The notes: generated from the letters alone by a model not told the origin. Shown: positions 44,346 to 56,156, numbered from the stretch's first letter. The stretch: 64,000 nucleotides of DNA from Linum tenue (GCA_946122785.1 CAMGYJ010000005.1:90390547-90454546), one strand, 5' to 3'. Numbers and translations are program-made.

Positions 44346-44833
44346 CAAACTTTGGAAGACCATAACTTTGTGCTCCGCAATCCAAAAGTCATGATTTTTT
44401 TTTATTAAGCATAACTTTTTAAAGACTGCAACTTTTACTATGAAAGAATTTTCAAAACAAGAAATAATTTTGGATATACGGGGTTTTGGGGATAACTTTG
44501 TCTTTACTTTTCATAAATCCACATACATTATGAAATTATGGCTATGATAAAAGTTTTAGTCCTTAAAAATTTATGCAAAATAAAAAGAATCGTAACATTC
44601 GGATTGCAGAGTACAAAGTTATGGCATTCCAAAGTTTGACAAAATTGAAAAATTGCTTGTTCGTGGTAGCAAATAAGTTTTTTTTGGATGAAAAAGGTAC
44701 CAAACTGCCTTTGTCTTGCAAGATCTCAAAAAGTTATGCAGAATAAAAAAAAACAATTCGCTACGATCGGATAACTGAACGCAAAGTTACGTTCGTTTAA
44801 AGTTTTAGCCTTATATCAGGCCTTCACCGCGAT
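44346..44833 (+). repeat. Internal direct repeat, copy B
   Basis: Diverged copy of 43653-44134, with the same order of landmarks and a TTCACCGCGAT end. Confidence 0.8.
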
Positions 44834-44928
44834 GATGCTCAAACATGTGTAGATTGCGAATTTTTTTATAACGTGTGTATTTTGAGAAATTTTTTTAAAA
44901 ACGTGTGTATTACTGAAAAATTACAAAA

Positions 44929-45155
44929 CCCCAAAGAGTTGGCCTAGTGGTAATGTGGGGAGGATAACTTACACCACACCCTGGGTTCGACCTTTGGGGC
45001 CAACAACCAGCGGCAAAAAGAAGAAGTGAGGAGCTACCTAAATTTAGGGAACCACTTGCATAAAAGTGTGTCCTAGCGACCGGATCGATCGCAAGCCGCG
45101 GTCGCGGGAGCTGTGCAGTTGGCGGTCTATCCAACTTCTAAAATCCACCGGAGTA
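44929..45155 (+). mobile_element. tRNA-derived SINE
   Basis: An RNA polymerase III internal promoter is visible. The A box is TTGGCCTAGTGG (44939-44950) and the B box GGGTTCGACC (44983-44992), 32 bases apart, as in plant SINE heads. A non-tRNA body of about 150 bp follows (CGACCGGATCGATCGCAAGC, CAGTTGGCGGTCTATCC). The 3' end and a target duplication are not clear. A second, 5'-only fragment may start at 46192 (CCCAAAGAGTTAGTCTAGTG). Confidence 0.65.
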
Positions 45156-46632
45156 CAAAGGTAAGGAAATACACAAAGATCTCCACTACTGAAATGAATT
45201 CATATACAAAGTAGTGAATTGACTGACTCTTGTACAATCAATTTCCTACTACCAATTGAGAAAGCTCTCTTAACCCAATCAGATTCTATCTATCGTAGGT
45301 TAAAGCATAAATCAAAGGAAAGTGATCAGGATTCAATTGACTCAACAATCATGTCTCAATTGATTAAAACCATTCACTATAACATCCAAAGTTTTAAACA
45401 AGAAAGATCCTAACACATGGAACTAGGGTTTCTCAAAATCTAAGTGAGGGAGCTACTCCATAGAGAAGAGAGAGATTGCAGTATAACTTTCCAGATCTTC
45501 AATCTTCACGTCTAGACTTGTTCCTTGAGCTTCAATGGTGAAGAATCCTCCAAAATAGCTCCAAGAATGGCTCTAGATCGCCCTATCTCCCCTTGGTTCG
45601 TCCCTTGGGTGTTTGAGATCCAAAATCCAGCTCTCCTTCTCAAAAATGACAAAATTCATACTTATACCCGAGCAGGAACGTAAACACAATCGGGAACACA
45701 TACGTGTTTAGTCCCGCCCGTGCTTTGCATCCCTTCAGCAGTCTTCACAAGCCACGCTTGGCATAAAAAACACTGGCGGGGTGCTGAGTGAAATACAACC
45801 GTGTTTTTAGGGAAGCTTGCCCGTATTTGCTCCTGATCGTCACTATGCTCGACATAAAAAACACTGGCAAGTGCCATACGAAACACGACCGTGCTTTGTG
45901 GAGAGCCTGCCCTTGTTTCTTTCTCAGCTCCACTTTTGAGACGCTTTTGAGTGACCAAACGACCTCCGATTGACCCGAAACTTGCGTTATATCTCCCTTT
46001 ACTCGCTAGGACCTTAAGTATGACAAAATAACACAACCTAGTGTAAAATAGGCCAAGGAGAACACTAATCAAAGCCTAATTGATCAAGAAATGAGGGTGT
46101 AAACATGTGTAAATATCGTGTATCAATGATATATGGAGGGAGTCGATTAGAGCAGAGAGAACCCTTCTTCTCTCTTCACTCGACCAAGAAGAATCCCAAA
46201 GAGTTAGTCTAGTGAGCCTATTAGATGATGCCATTAAATAATGGAATCAAATTGGCTATTTTGTATATTTCTCCAAAATGACTATTACTGACAAAAAAAT
46301 GCACAAGTGTATTTTGCACTAAAAAAACAAACATGAAAAAGAGTATACACCAATTATTAGCCAAACCTTTCCAGCATTATTTTTTATTAGCCAAACCTAT
46401 TGAATTAATAATAATTAGTCATATGTTAACTTTGTGTTAACAATTTTGTTAGTAATATTGATTTAACAACGTGATACTGACTTGAAAGATACATATGTGG
46501 TCAACATTCCAAAATTTTAATATTTTAACTAAGAAATTAGTTACAAAATCATTAATGATAACGTAAAAATGATTAATATTTTGATATATTACAAAATATT
46601 TGACTAATTATTAGTAATTGACTAGTTTTGAG
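45156..46632. other. Non-coding, repeat-derived stretch
   Basis: No gene recognised. Around 45755-45910 two diverged copies of a block of about 91 bp contain CATAAAAAACACTGGC and, at intervals, CACGACCGTG / CAACCGTG words. The minus-strand open frame here follows this repetition and is unlikely to be a protein. From 46140 onward the sequence is AT-rich. It is similar in texture to 8940-9170. Confidence 0.35.
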
Positions 46633-47184
46633 TAGGGATGTCAAAAATATCCGTAATCGTGGATATCCGTCTGAATCCGGCGTAATCAGGTAGGGTAAAA
46701 TGCAAACCCGAAGGACATTTAGTGGGTACGGGTAAAACCCGAACCAGAATATTGCGGGTAATGTGCGGGCATGGGTTTCTCACTATCCGACCCGAACCCG
46801 CCCGATTATACACATGCATATGTATTTTGTCTATAAATAATCATTATTTTCTCTAACATATTTTATATTTAGCATATAAATATAATATTTTTATGAAATT
46901 GTGTTGTTTTAAATAATTTTCGTCATTCTAGTGAATTCTTGTCGTACTTTTTCTCTTACGTAATGTAAGAATACATGTGAATGTTAACATATTGGTTGGA
47001 GTTATGAAGAGAAATTATTACTCATGCATAACCGTGGATACCCGAAACCCGAACGGATATGGGTGTTGTTTTGATTTTCTACCCGTTTCACAGGTGAGTA
47101 TGGGTATAGGTAAAACCCGAAATACTTTGGATAGGGTAACGGATATGCACTATCCGCCCCCGACCCGGCCAATTGCCATACCTA
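46633..47184. mobile_element. hAT-type MITE
   Basis: 552 bp. Inverted ends are TAGGGATGTCAA (left) and TAGGTATGGCAA (complement of right). The target duplication is GTTTTGAG (46625-46632) and ATTTTGAG (47185-47192), 7 of 8. Subterminal zones are rich in ACCCGAAACCCG / CGGGTAAAACCCG motifs. No coding capacity. Confidence 0.82.
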
Positions 47185-47273
47185 ATTTTGAGTAACAATG
47201 CCGAAAAGATTTGGCTAATAATTAATCTTGAAAAAATAAAACAAACGTTGGCCAACACAAGTACACAACAGAC

Positions 47274-47741
47274 CAAGGTTGTCAACCCGTGGGTTGACCC
47301 ACGGGTCGACCCAATTTGACCCTGACCCGGTGAGAAAAACGGGCCGCACACACCCGCCGGGCCGACCGCTATTAGGTACCGGGTTGGAGGTCAAATTGTG
47401 TCATTTTTTTCTTTAGTTTGCGAAATGCGCATATTTTCCAATTTTTCTTTTCGCTTAACTCAATCTTTTGAATACTAAGTTGAACATTTGAATATTTATG
47501 TTATATAAGTGTGTGTGAATTTTCACTATATGTTGGATCTAAGTAAGATATGTTATTTTGGTGTAATTTTATATGTTATAACTCATATGTTAGATAAGAT
47601 TTGATATAATTTATGAGGATAAGTGCAATGTAATGACTCTTTCTATATTTCCGGGCCAAACCGAGCTAAAACGGTTGACCCATTAACCCTTGACCCACTA
47701 GTTCGACCGGATCCGGGTCAACCCGCGGGTTGACAACCTTG
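47274..47741. mobile_element. hAT-type MITE
   Basis: 468 bp with a perfect 8-bp target duplication CAACAGAC (47266-47273, 47742-47749). Long inverted ends read CAAGGTTGTCAACCCG on both sides, and GGGTTGACCC motifs are repeated inside. No coding frame. It lies about 0.65 kb upstream of the ATG1 start codon. Confidence 0.92.
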
Positions 47742-48119
47742 CAACAGACGGAAGCACCTGCCTACGGGGCCTACCGTTGTCCGTTACCGTCCAACTCCAT
47801 CTCTCTCTAACACCCACCTCGACTCATAAATAATATACAGTCGCATTCACTACAGCATTATTATTCATTACATTGGAAAATAATACCAAAAACGAAGTCC
47901 AGTTACGTATTAGCTAACAATTGAAAAATTACGTATTAGCTGTAAAATTATTAACCTGATATTCAGTCACTTCACGCAAAAGAAAAAACAAAAAATCGCC
48001 ATTTAGTGCCCTCATTAGTCCTTCCTGATTGCCAAAATTAATCTGATACTCATCTAAAAATTGACAAAAAGCCGACATTAATCGAATCCCCTTTCTGCAT
48101 CTTCTCCCCTGCCTGCCTC

Positions 48120-48391
48120 TCCCAGTCTCCCTCCCTCCCTCCCTATTTCTCATTCACTAGTTATTATCGTCTCGATTCCGCCAATCCAATTCTTCTGTAC
48201 TTGCATCGAATCTTGGGAGCTATCCATCTTCCTCTTTGGCCTGCGGCCTCGGAGGCATAGCTCAGCAAACCACTCTCTTATTTTGGATTTTTCTCTCTCG
48301 CCGCCGAGCCGGGACTTGTTTGTTTTTGTCGTTTTACTAGGGTTTATTCTTCTTCCTCCTCCCTATCGAGCTTGGTTAAGCATCAGCAGCC
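48120..48391 (+). promoter_or_regulatory. ATG1 5' untranslated / proximal upstream region
   Basis: A pyrimidine-rich run (CTCCCTCCCTCCCTATTTCTC, about 48130-48150) precedes the ATG by 240 bp. This is a common setting of plant transcription starts without a strong TATA box. The exact start site cannot be read from sequence. The first ATG of the presumed leader is the coding start, in GCAGCCATGGCGG, a good plant context. Confidence 0.4.
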
Positions 48392-51300
48392 ATGGCGGCT
48401 CAGGGAACAGGAGGGAGGGGAGGCAGGGTTGTCGGGGACTACATGGTGGGTCGGCAAATCGGGTCGGGTTCTTTCTCTGTGGTCTGGCTTGCTAGGCACC
48501 GGGTGCATGGCACAGAAGTGGCGATAAAGGAGATTGTCACGGGTAGACTTAATAAGAAGCTGCAGGACAGTCTCATGTCGGAGATCTTCATCTTGAAGCG
48601 GATTAATCATCCTAACATAATTTGCCTTCACGACATTATCGAGGTACGTTTACGTTTTCTCTTCTCTTGCCTGATTTGAATGGCGAATTTTTGTTTCGGG
48701 GAAATGATTTGTTTGTTTGACTTTTTGGGGAAGGTTCTGTGTTCTTTGTCCTTGGCTTATCCAGTTGTATTTTTGGAATGGCAAGCTTCCCGTGGAGTTT
48801 GTTAACGCCGATTACGAATTAGCTCGTCTTCCTTAGCCAAGTTCAGTTTCTGGTTGGCTGAGAGAGCCATAGGAAATGACTCATTGTTTTTAGTTCCCAG
48901 GAATTGATGTAGGCATCGTTGCACTAGTTACAGCATTAACTATAACCGCAATTATACCTAATGTTGCTCTTACTCTCTGAATATTTGCCATCGTGAAATA
49001 GGTTCCCGGTAGGATACACATTGTATTGGAATACTGCAGAGGGGGCGATCTATCTATGTATATCCAACGCCATGGAAGAGTGCCAGAAGCACTTGCTAAG
49101 CATTTTATGCAACAATTAGGTACGTTTCATGTCTAGTTGCTTTCGGCTAGCTCGTAGTTTCCAGGCCTGATGATATGTGATGAGAATTCCCCTTTCCGCA
49201 GCTGCTGGCCTGCAACTTCTCCGTGATAATAATCTCATACATAGGGATTTAAAACCACAGGTATCATATAAACCCATATCTATTATTGTCCGGCTTGAAG
49301 TCTGGAGTCATGGCTATAGTGTTTATCGACTGTGTCAGGTAGAGCTGTGTACTTGTCTATCTTTTGATCATGTGTACTTAAATCTTGCTTCAGAATCTCC
49401 TGCTGTCCACCAATGACAACAATGCCATACTAAAAATTGCAGATTTTGGGTTTGCTAGGTAATTTCTATCACAATATTCCCTTTCCAATTTTGAATCACT
49501 TCTTGCTCTTCTGATTCTTCAGTTTTGGATTTTTATTTTATGGTCCAGATCTCTTCAACCAAGAGGCGTTGCTGAAACGTTGTGCGGTTCACCACTTTAC
49601 ATGGCTCCAGAAATAATGCAACTTCAGAAGTATGATGCCAAGGTGACGTTTGCTTTCACATTGGATGTGGCGTGTTTTGTTAAGTGAGGAGGGTAAGCAT
49701 TAATCTTGAACTGGACACGCAGGCAGATCTCTGGAGTGTTGGTGCCATCTTGTTCCAACTTGTGACTGGGAAAACCCCATTCACTGGGAGCAACCAAATG
49801 CAGGTATGATTATCTTCTCTTTGTATCGAGGTTGCATACTAAAAAGCCCTGCTATAGATGGTCAAAATAAGATCATGCAGCTTTGCTGGTGATTCTCATT
49901 ACTCTTTATCTGTTACACAGTTACTCCAGAATATCATGAAATCGACTGAATTGCAATTTCCACCAGAAGTTAAGTTGAGTGCTGAGTGCAGAGACTTATG
50001 CCACAGATTGCTGCGTCGAAATCCAGGTATCCCATCCTTACCAATTTGAATGGGAAATACCTTCTCATGATTTCTGAAAGAGCAACATATTGCACCAAGT
50101 CTTATTTGGTATACATGGAAAACATTCCCTGTTAAATTCATCTTTTATCTAACATTTAGCAGATTTAGTGGTGTAAGCAAAACTGGAGTAATTACTGTTT
50201 TGGGGACTATTTTTGAAAGTGCAGATAGAGTACCATTTAATAATTATCTTGATCTTTATTGTAAAAAAAAAAAAAAAATTATCTTGATCTTTGGGAAACT
50301 TTATATTCTACTTTGCATTTGTAACTGAGCTTCACCTTTGTATATTCAGTGGAACGGTTGACATTTGAGGAGTTCTTTAACCACCCATTTCTTTCTCAGA
50401 GGAGAGCTGATGAACCATTGAGGTATCTCTTTGTAGAAGTTCAGTACCTGACCTTAATAAATCTCTCCTCTCACCTTCTAAAGCACCAAAGTTTTTGCAG
50501 GGCTCAGAGGCCTTCAAGATTTGCAGATGGCTTCTCGTCGTCTGAAACTAATGCCATTGGAAGAGGCAGTTCTCAGGAGGATTGTCTGCCATTTTTTCTG
50601 GACGATGATTCTAGTGGTCCTGATAGGAGTCCTTCTTTCTCTACTAGGAAGCCATCCATCAAGACCACTTATGGATTTTCTCTTGATGCTAGAAATGATG
50701 GAAGGGATGCGACATCTAATGCCTTACATGATGTAGATATTATAGCATCAAGACATGTCTCAGTCAGACACCAGTCTGGAAATTCAATAGCTAGGCCCAC
50801 TATCAATAAACTTTTGGATGAAAATCAAAGTGAAACTCCAAAGACTACAGCGTCAAAGCCAGTGAGCATCATCAGACCGAGAGGTAACCAAGACATGTCT
50901 AGTGCCTTGGCTTACCATTATCACTGTGCAGCACAGTATTGCCTTGCAATCATTTCATTTCTGTTTTTCTAACATATCTTATGGTTCATGCAGTCATGGA
51001 TTCTCTAGAGTCAATTGATCAAGATTATGTTTTGGTTTCTGGACCACCTTTGGATGTGTCTTCTTCTTTGGCTGGCAATTCCAAACCTAGCCAAATACCT
51101 TTTAGGTCTGAGAGTGCCCCTCTAACATCTGTTCATTTAGTACCAACAACAAGTGCTCCTGTCCCTATAGTTGTTCCTAGCAATCCCACTAGGCTTGCCT
51201 GCAATGCAAGCATCGATAGTCCAGGCTCTGCTCCTGGCACTTCTCAAGGATCTACTGATATAGGAGACGCTCTAGAGCAGCCATCACCTGACTGCACGAC

Positions 51301-53348
51301 CAGGATAAAGTCTTTGAAGCAGTGCGCATCAACCATAACAGAACTTGTCCAAGAAAAGGTATGATGTTCTACCTGTCCTCTTATCATGGGTCTGTTAGGC
51401 TCCGTTTAATTGAACCATTATGAGATCACTTGGAGAAGTTGTCGGCTGGAGCATATATTAGAAATGGAAGTGTGAAAAACTTATTGAAATAGACGAGTGA
51501 TGGTGAAATGATTCGGTAGGCTCACAATTTGTATACTATTTTAGAGTAGATTACATTATTGAAGTACGTGAGTGGTGTGGAATAACTTGGCCCCTGAAGC
51601 TTTGAGTTATAGAAGAGAAACGGGCTGAATTGAAAATGCAGAACCAAGAAAGTAAATAATGGTCCATATCATCTTAAAATTTGATCTTAAAGGCAGAGGT
51701 TAGAAGTTGGTTATTTAATCAACTGATGACAACTGACTGCAATCTAGTGGAGATGGTCTATGAAAATCAGTAGACCCTACAGTGAGTTCTGAAATCAATG
51801 AGGTCTTTTCCTAGAAGCGTAGTACTGCTTTCTGATCAGCACTTTGTGGTTGAAAAGATCGAAGGGGGCAGACATTTGGAAGCATTCTCAATTCAGCTTG
51901 TCATACTTGCAATTTGGAAGCAAGCCCTGCATATATGCCATGCTCAGGCTGCTTCAGCCATTGAAGGAAGTCCAAGCCAGGAAAGCATAAGATTGATGAG
52001 GAGAAGCAACAGTAAGATTAAACATGGTACATCAGAGATGGAATGTTGTTCTGATGATATTGGGCCAGAGACAATCACCACTCAAATTGAGAGAGAATTT
52101 CTCCGGGAGGTTGAGCATGCTGAGGAACTTGCCAATGCTATTGAACCTGGTATGCTTTGATTATTAACAAAAGAAAGTGTTATGCACAGCTGCAGTTTTC
52201 CCAATTTACCTCAATAACCTGGAACTGTTCATACACATGCATACGTTGTGCTCTTTTATTTTTACAGTTTTCGGATCATCAACATCTCTTTCCTGTTTTA
52301 ATGAGTTGCTCAATACTTGTTCACCGACACGAATATATGTAGAGACTGTTGTAGATAGGAAACTGTTTGCGTTTAATGGTTTGCGAAAGGCAGTGGTGCA
52401 TTTGGTTGAACTTTTCTAAATATCAAAATGATGCTAAATGACTAAAAGGACGATAAATAAGAATAAAAATTTGAAACATAGTTTATAAGAATATTGTTGA
52501 ACATCGTGTACGTGTGTATTTTTAAGTAGTTAATTTTAGTTTTAAAATAGTGTCGATGTGAGAAATTATCCAGAAGCCAGCTCTGGTACAGCTTTTCGTT
52601 TGGAGCTTCTGCTTGTGATGTAATTATCCAGAAGCCAGCTTCTAAAAAACTCATTGAGTTTCACTATTTGTGCTTCTGAGAAAGAAAAGCTCCTAGAAAA
52701 GCCCTGGGGAAAGATACATGATGAAGGGCTAGTTGGGCTGTTCAGCATGGCAGTAATAGTTTAAACCTGATTGGATGTCGTAGTTTGTTTATTTTATGTT
52801 GGAGTCAAGCTCAAGCATACACTTCTTATTTTATGTTGGAGTCAAGCTCAAGCATACACTTCTTAAGTTCACACAACTGTCAATGTACCATGGGGGTTAA
52901 TGCAGGAAGTATAGAGATGCCAGATGCGCTGGAGACGATTTTCCAGTCTGCCTTGGCTCTAGGAAGAAATGGAGGGGTGAGTTACTATTTTCACTGTGAT
53001 CTGAGTTTTAACATTGGAAAGAGGTTGGTTTAATTCGATTCGATTCCAAGATTTAAAGAATAATGGTGTTTGAAGATTAGTGTCTTATGATGATGATGAT
53101 GTCTTAAGCAGGTAGATGAGCTAATGGGAGACATGGAAAGCGCAAGTTTGTTGTATTCGAAAGCAGTGAGGTTGCTTGAGTTCCTTCTAGTTGAAGCACC
53201 TTCTCTCATTCTGAACCCTCCATTTTCACTCACAAACTCGGACCGGTTCAGGCTTCGCAGTTACATCGACATCCTCAACAATAGGCAGGGATACTCTCGT
53301 TCTCAAAGGATGGCCCTTCTGAAGTGCGATTCGGACCAGCCGTCATAG
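48392..53348 (+). CDS. ATG1: Autophagy-related serine/threonine protein kinase ATG1, thirteen coding exons
   Basis: ATG1 starts autophagosome formation, working with ATG13, ATG11 and ATG101. Coding exons: 48392-48643, 49002-49119, 49202-49260, 49394-49458, 49549-49642, 49723-49803, 49921-50026, 50350-50422, 50501-50883, 50994-51358, 51858-52149, 52906-52976, 53112-53348. All introns are GT-AG with matching phases; the sum is 2196 nt, 731 residues, close to the family length. The N-terminal kinase domain has [15 protein letters not shown] (lysine), HRDLKPQN, ADFGFA and [11 protein letters not shown], all intact. A serine-rich middle follows (residues about 285-540). The C-terminal domain ([40 protein letters not shown]) is the ATG13-binding region in this family. 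The exon 11 acceptor has an alternative 21 bases upstream (51836/51837). Confidence 0.95.
52790..52863 (+). repeat. Perfect 37-bp tandem duplication in ATG1 intron 11
   Basis: Two adjacent identical copies of a 37-bp unit beginning TATTTTATGTTGGAGTC (52790-52826, 52827-52863), 42 bases before the exon 12 acceptor. The same intron also has AATTATCCAGAAGCCAGCT twice (about 52563 and 52622). Confidence 0.9.
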
Positions 53349-53620
53349 ATTAACAACAAAAAGTAGTTCACCCGGCCTCCTCTATCGGGACAGATCCCTG
53401 TTCTTTACCATATGTAAATTCTTTGTTTGTACAGCCAGCCATTATTCTTTTCAGGTGGATTCAGCACAAGTCTGGATTCTGTCGATTCCGCAGGAGGAGG
53501 GTGTTGTAATATATGCATACAAACACTGATTTGTGAAAGCGTGTGATGATGAAGAAAAAAAGCAAGATGTGAGAGAGATAGAGAGAGAGAGAGAAAAAAA
53601 GAAAAGAAAAGAAGGAAGGA
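53349..53620 (+). other. ATG1 3' untranslated region and GA/AG-rich microsatellite
   Basis: The 3' untranslated region follows the TAG. A GA-rich simple repeat (GAGAGAGATAGAGAGAGAG and AAAGAAAAGAAAAG runs) lies at about 53570-53612. No coding frame is credible here. Confidence 0.5.
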
Positions 53621-53816
53621 CTTGCAGATGGAAGATTATTTGTGGTGTGTGGAAAGTATGAACCTTGGGGCTCTTTAGTAAAATGTCCGTCAAGAGTAGC
53701 TGGGTAGTTCCCATTCCCATGTGAAGAATTGTGAATGTGAACACAGTACCTTAGTCCGAGGAATTGATTGCATCGCGTTTGAAAGGTTTTCATTTCACAG
53801 TTATAATCTTTGGCAT

Positions 53817-54240
53817 GCGGTCGTTTGGATGGATCAAAGTGATGAGTTAATGTGCCCCAAATTATCCCATTTGGCGGCAAAAAGTATGAATGAGGCAATT
53901 GAAATTGCTTCATTATGGGTCAATGTCAATTACTTGGGTGGGAGGGAGGTAATCTACGTTGCTCCATTTTGTGGGTCACTTTTCCCAATCTTACCCCTTT
54001 TATTTACTTTCTTTTTTCTTTCTTCCTTTCCCAAGATGGAGAAGGGTAAAAGAATGAGGGCAAATATGTATTTTCATAAAATATCTCATCACAATTGTCT
54101 CATGCCAAATCACAAGCCAAACAAGACAATTATGTAAACATTTCCTCATACAAATAGCTCATTTTCTAAAATGAGACTTTTATCCCAAATTGCCTCATTT
54201 TGAGAATGTTCCATCCTAACGAGCCAATGTGTTTTTCTAG
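53817..54240. mobile_element. Probable MITE with inverted ends
   Basis: The ends CGGTCGTTTGGATGG (left) and GGCTCGTTAGGATGG (complement of right) mirror each other. So do the adjacent ATGAGTTAATG/AATGAGGCAATTTGGGA-like parts. About 420 bp, no coding frame. No clear target duplication, so the superfamily is open. Confidence 0.5.
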
Positions 54241-54616
54241 GGCAAGGCTTGTAGGCCGTTAGTCTGAAATTTCAAAACTTACTAGAGGGAAGGGCACACT
54301 AGTAAAATGATTTCGAATGGTCGTGGTAACGGAAAAAAAAATCCTTAAGAAAACAACGATGTCGTTTGCTAACAAACAAAAAATTGAAAACCGAAAATTG
54401 AAAATTGGTTTAGCTAGAATTCTTTGTGAATTTTGAAATTGAGACCTGAGTCGTGGCATATTGTTTGAGATCCGAACAAAAGCTGAATGAATAATAAAAG
54501 GATTAACAATAAAAGAGAATAGACAAAAATAATAGAATTTTATTTCATTCAAAAAGAAATTAAGCAAACTCTCTTCTCTCTCCGTTTTCTCTGAACCCTA
54601 GATCGTGAAATTGGCG

Positions 54617-56156
54617 ATGCGGCCGTCACTAACGGTGTTCGGTGACGGTCGTTCTTGGGTTTCTTTGTTTGGATTTCCAGAAGATAATCGCCTCGACTAC
54701 AATGAGCCTGAGTATGTGAATGGCTCGCTCAGAATTCCAAGGGAGGTGGTAGACGAAGGTTCGAAGCGTTGGGAGAATAACTTGGTTGGTGAATTTATCG
54801 ATCGTCCAGCTTCACTAGCATCAATCCGGTACTGGGCGAACTGGCTATGGGTAAGGATGGTGAAGTACGATTCTCGGGGCTGGGGCGCCGACTGGTATTA
54901 TTTCAATTTGCGAATGCATATATTTGCCAGTGGGTGTTTGAGAATGGTCCTTGGCACCATAGGGAAAATCTGTTGTTCTTTCGTAAATGGGAGCCTGGTA
55001 TCAGTCCGCTGAAGCTTTATAACTCTGCACTGCCGATTTGGATCAAGCTTTCTCATCTGTCGACAGAGCTTTCATCCAAAGAAGGTCTGGGTAGGGTTGC
55101 AAGTTCCCTGGGCCGGCCGCTCTGTATGGATAAGTCAATTACCTAGGGTAGGAAGGTTGGCTTCGCTCAGATTTGTGTTGAGGTAAAGGCAGTAGCGAAT
55201 AAGGTAACTAAAGGGTAAATGACATATTTGGTCACTGAGATTACTAAATCGTGTCATATTTAGTCACTAGAAAAATTTAATATCAATTTTGGTCACTCGA
55301 ATTACTGAAACATGTCACATTTGGTCACTCTTCTGTAGCCTCTGTCCAACTCCGGTTACTCGAATTATTGAAAAATGTCACATTTAGTCACTCAGATTAC
55401 TGAAACATGTCACATTTAGTCACTCTCCCAAAAGTTTCCGTCCAACTACATTAATGGAGTTGGACGGAAACTGACGGGAGAGTGACTAAATTTGACCAGT
55501 TTCGGTAATTCGAGTGACCAAAATTGATATTAATTTTTTCTAGTGACTAAACATAACACAATTTAATAATCTCAGTGACCAAATGTGTCATTTACCCGGT
55601 AACTAAATTGAGTGTCACGCCTGATGGGTTATTTGAAATTTTCATTGATGTTGAATACTGCCATATGCCTAAAGTCTGTGACAAGTGTAATGGCTTTGGC
55701 CATACTTGTGCCAAAACCTCGGATCCTATTATAAAAGTTTGGGTGAAGAAGGTGCCAGTTATCGGTGAGGCTCCAGAAGTGTTGGAAGGTACAGTACGAA
55801 TGGCTGCGGTTCAGACTGAAAATGAAACTCTAGTAGGAAATTTAGAAGTGGGGAAAGAGGCTGACCATGAGAAAGGTAAAGAGGTGGTAATTGTCCCTGA
55901 TGAAGTTGTACTGGGAAGGGTGGCTGAGCAGCCATCTGTGTTATCAAAAACTCCATCCTCTCGAGGTGGAATAGTGGATTCTGAGGGGTTCACTCTGGTT
56001 ATGAGTAGAAAGCAGAAAGTATGGGTAGGGTCAGGGTCTAACAGCCTAGGGCAGCAGTCCAATCCTAGCCAGACAAGGAATAGAAGTACTCGAGCTATTT
56101 TTGTTCCTCCTTCTCCTCCCAAAGGAAGAGGGAGAGAGAAGAAACGGGGTAAATGA
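54617..56156 (+). pseudogene. LINE ORF1 (DUF4283, zinc knuckle), interrupted by a MITE
   Basis: The start ATG at 54617 gives MRPSLTVFGDGRSWVSLFG, aligning with the KPWASLFG start of the other LINE. The DUF4283 part follows in shifted frame (FQFANAYICQWVFENGPWHH, ALPIWIKLSHLSTELSS). The MITE at 55213-55597 inserts after VEVKAVANKVT. The frame resumes with DGLFEIFIDVEYCHMPKVCD and a degenerate knuckle (CDKCNGFGHTCAK). The C-terminal part is basic. The stop TGA at 56154-56156 overlaps the ORF2 ATG. Confidence 0.8.
55213..55597. mobile_element. Mutator-type MITE in LINE ORF1
   Basis: 385 bp flanked by a perfect 10-bp target duplication GGTAACTAAA (55203-55212, 55598-55607). Inverted ends are GGGTAAATGACA, with about 30 bp highly matched (TTTGGTCACTGAGATTA). 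The arms contain repeats of CACATTTAGTCACTC. The GGGTA start and 10-bp duplication resemble the Pack-MULE at 11703-12803. No coding capacity. Confidence 0.92.

Larger units (their letters stand above)
43371..44925. mobile_element. Large palindromic foldback element with internal direct repeats
   Basis: The ends mirror each other: AAAATACACATATTTTTTAAA...CTCAAAATACACAC at 43381-43426 and GTGTGTATTTTGAGAAATTTTTTTAAAAACGTGTGTATT-type sequence at 44872-44913. Inside, 43495-43745 folds against 43860-44105 (for example GAGATCTTGCAAGTCGC with GCGACTTGCAAGATCTC). The right half (44346-44833) repeats 43653-44134 in direct orientation. Between them lies a cluster of TTCACCGCGGTGAA-like words. AAAAATTACAAAA flanks both sides but may belong to the ends. 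No coding frame. Confidence 0.7.

Noticed and set aside
43371..44925. CRISPR-like array of repeated short words
   Set aside because: The words are irregularly spaced, near-palindromic and in plant nuclear DNA; this is a foldback transposon-like structure.
45662..46072. 136-codon minus-strand frame with repeated VVF and CFLC-like segments
   Set aside because: The repetition follows a 91-bp DNA repeat and the frame resembles no protein family; probably non-coding repeat DNA.
50349..50972. 207-codon frame as an intronless gene
   Set aside because: It is ATG1 exons 8 and 9 read through an in-frame intron (50423-50500) and into intron 9.
53461..53913. 150-codon minus-strand frame downstream of ATG1
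   Set aside because: It reads through the complement of the GA microsatellite and a MITE edge; composition is driven by simple repeats.
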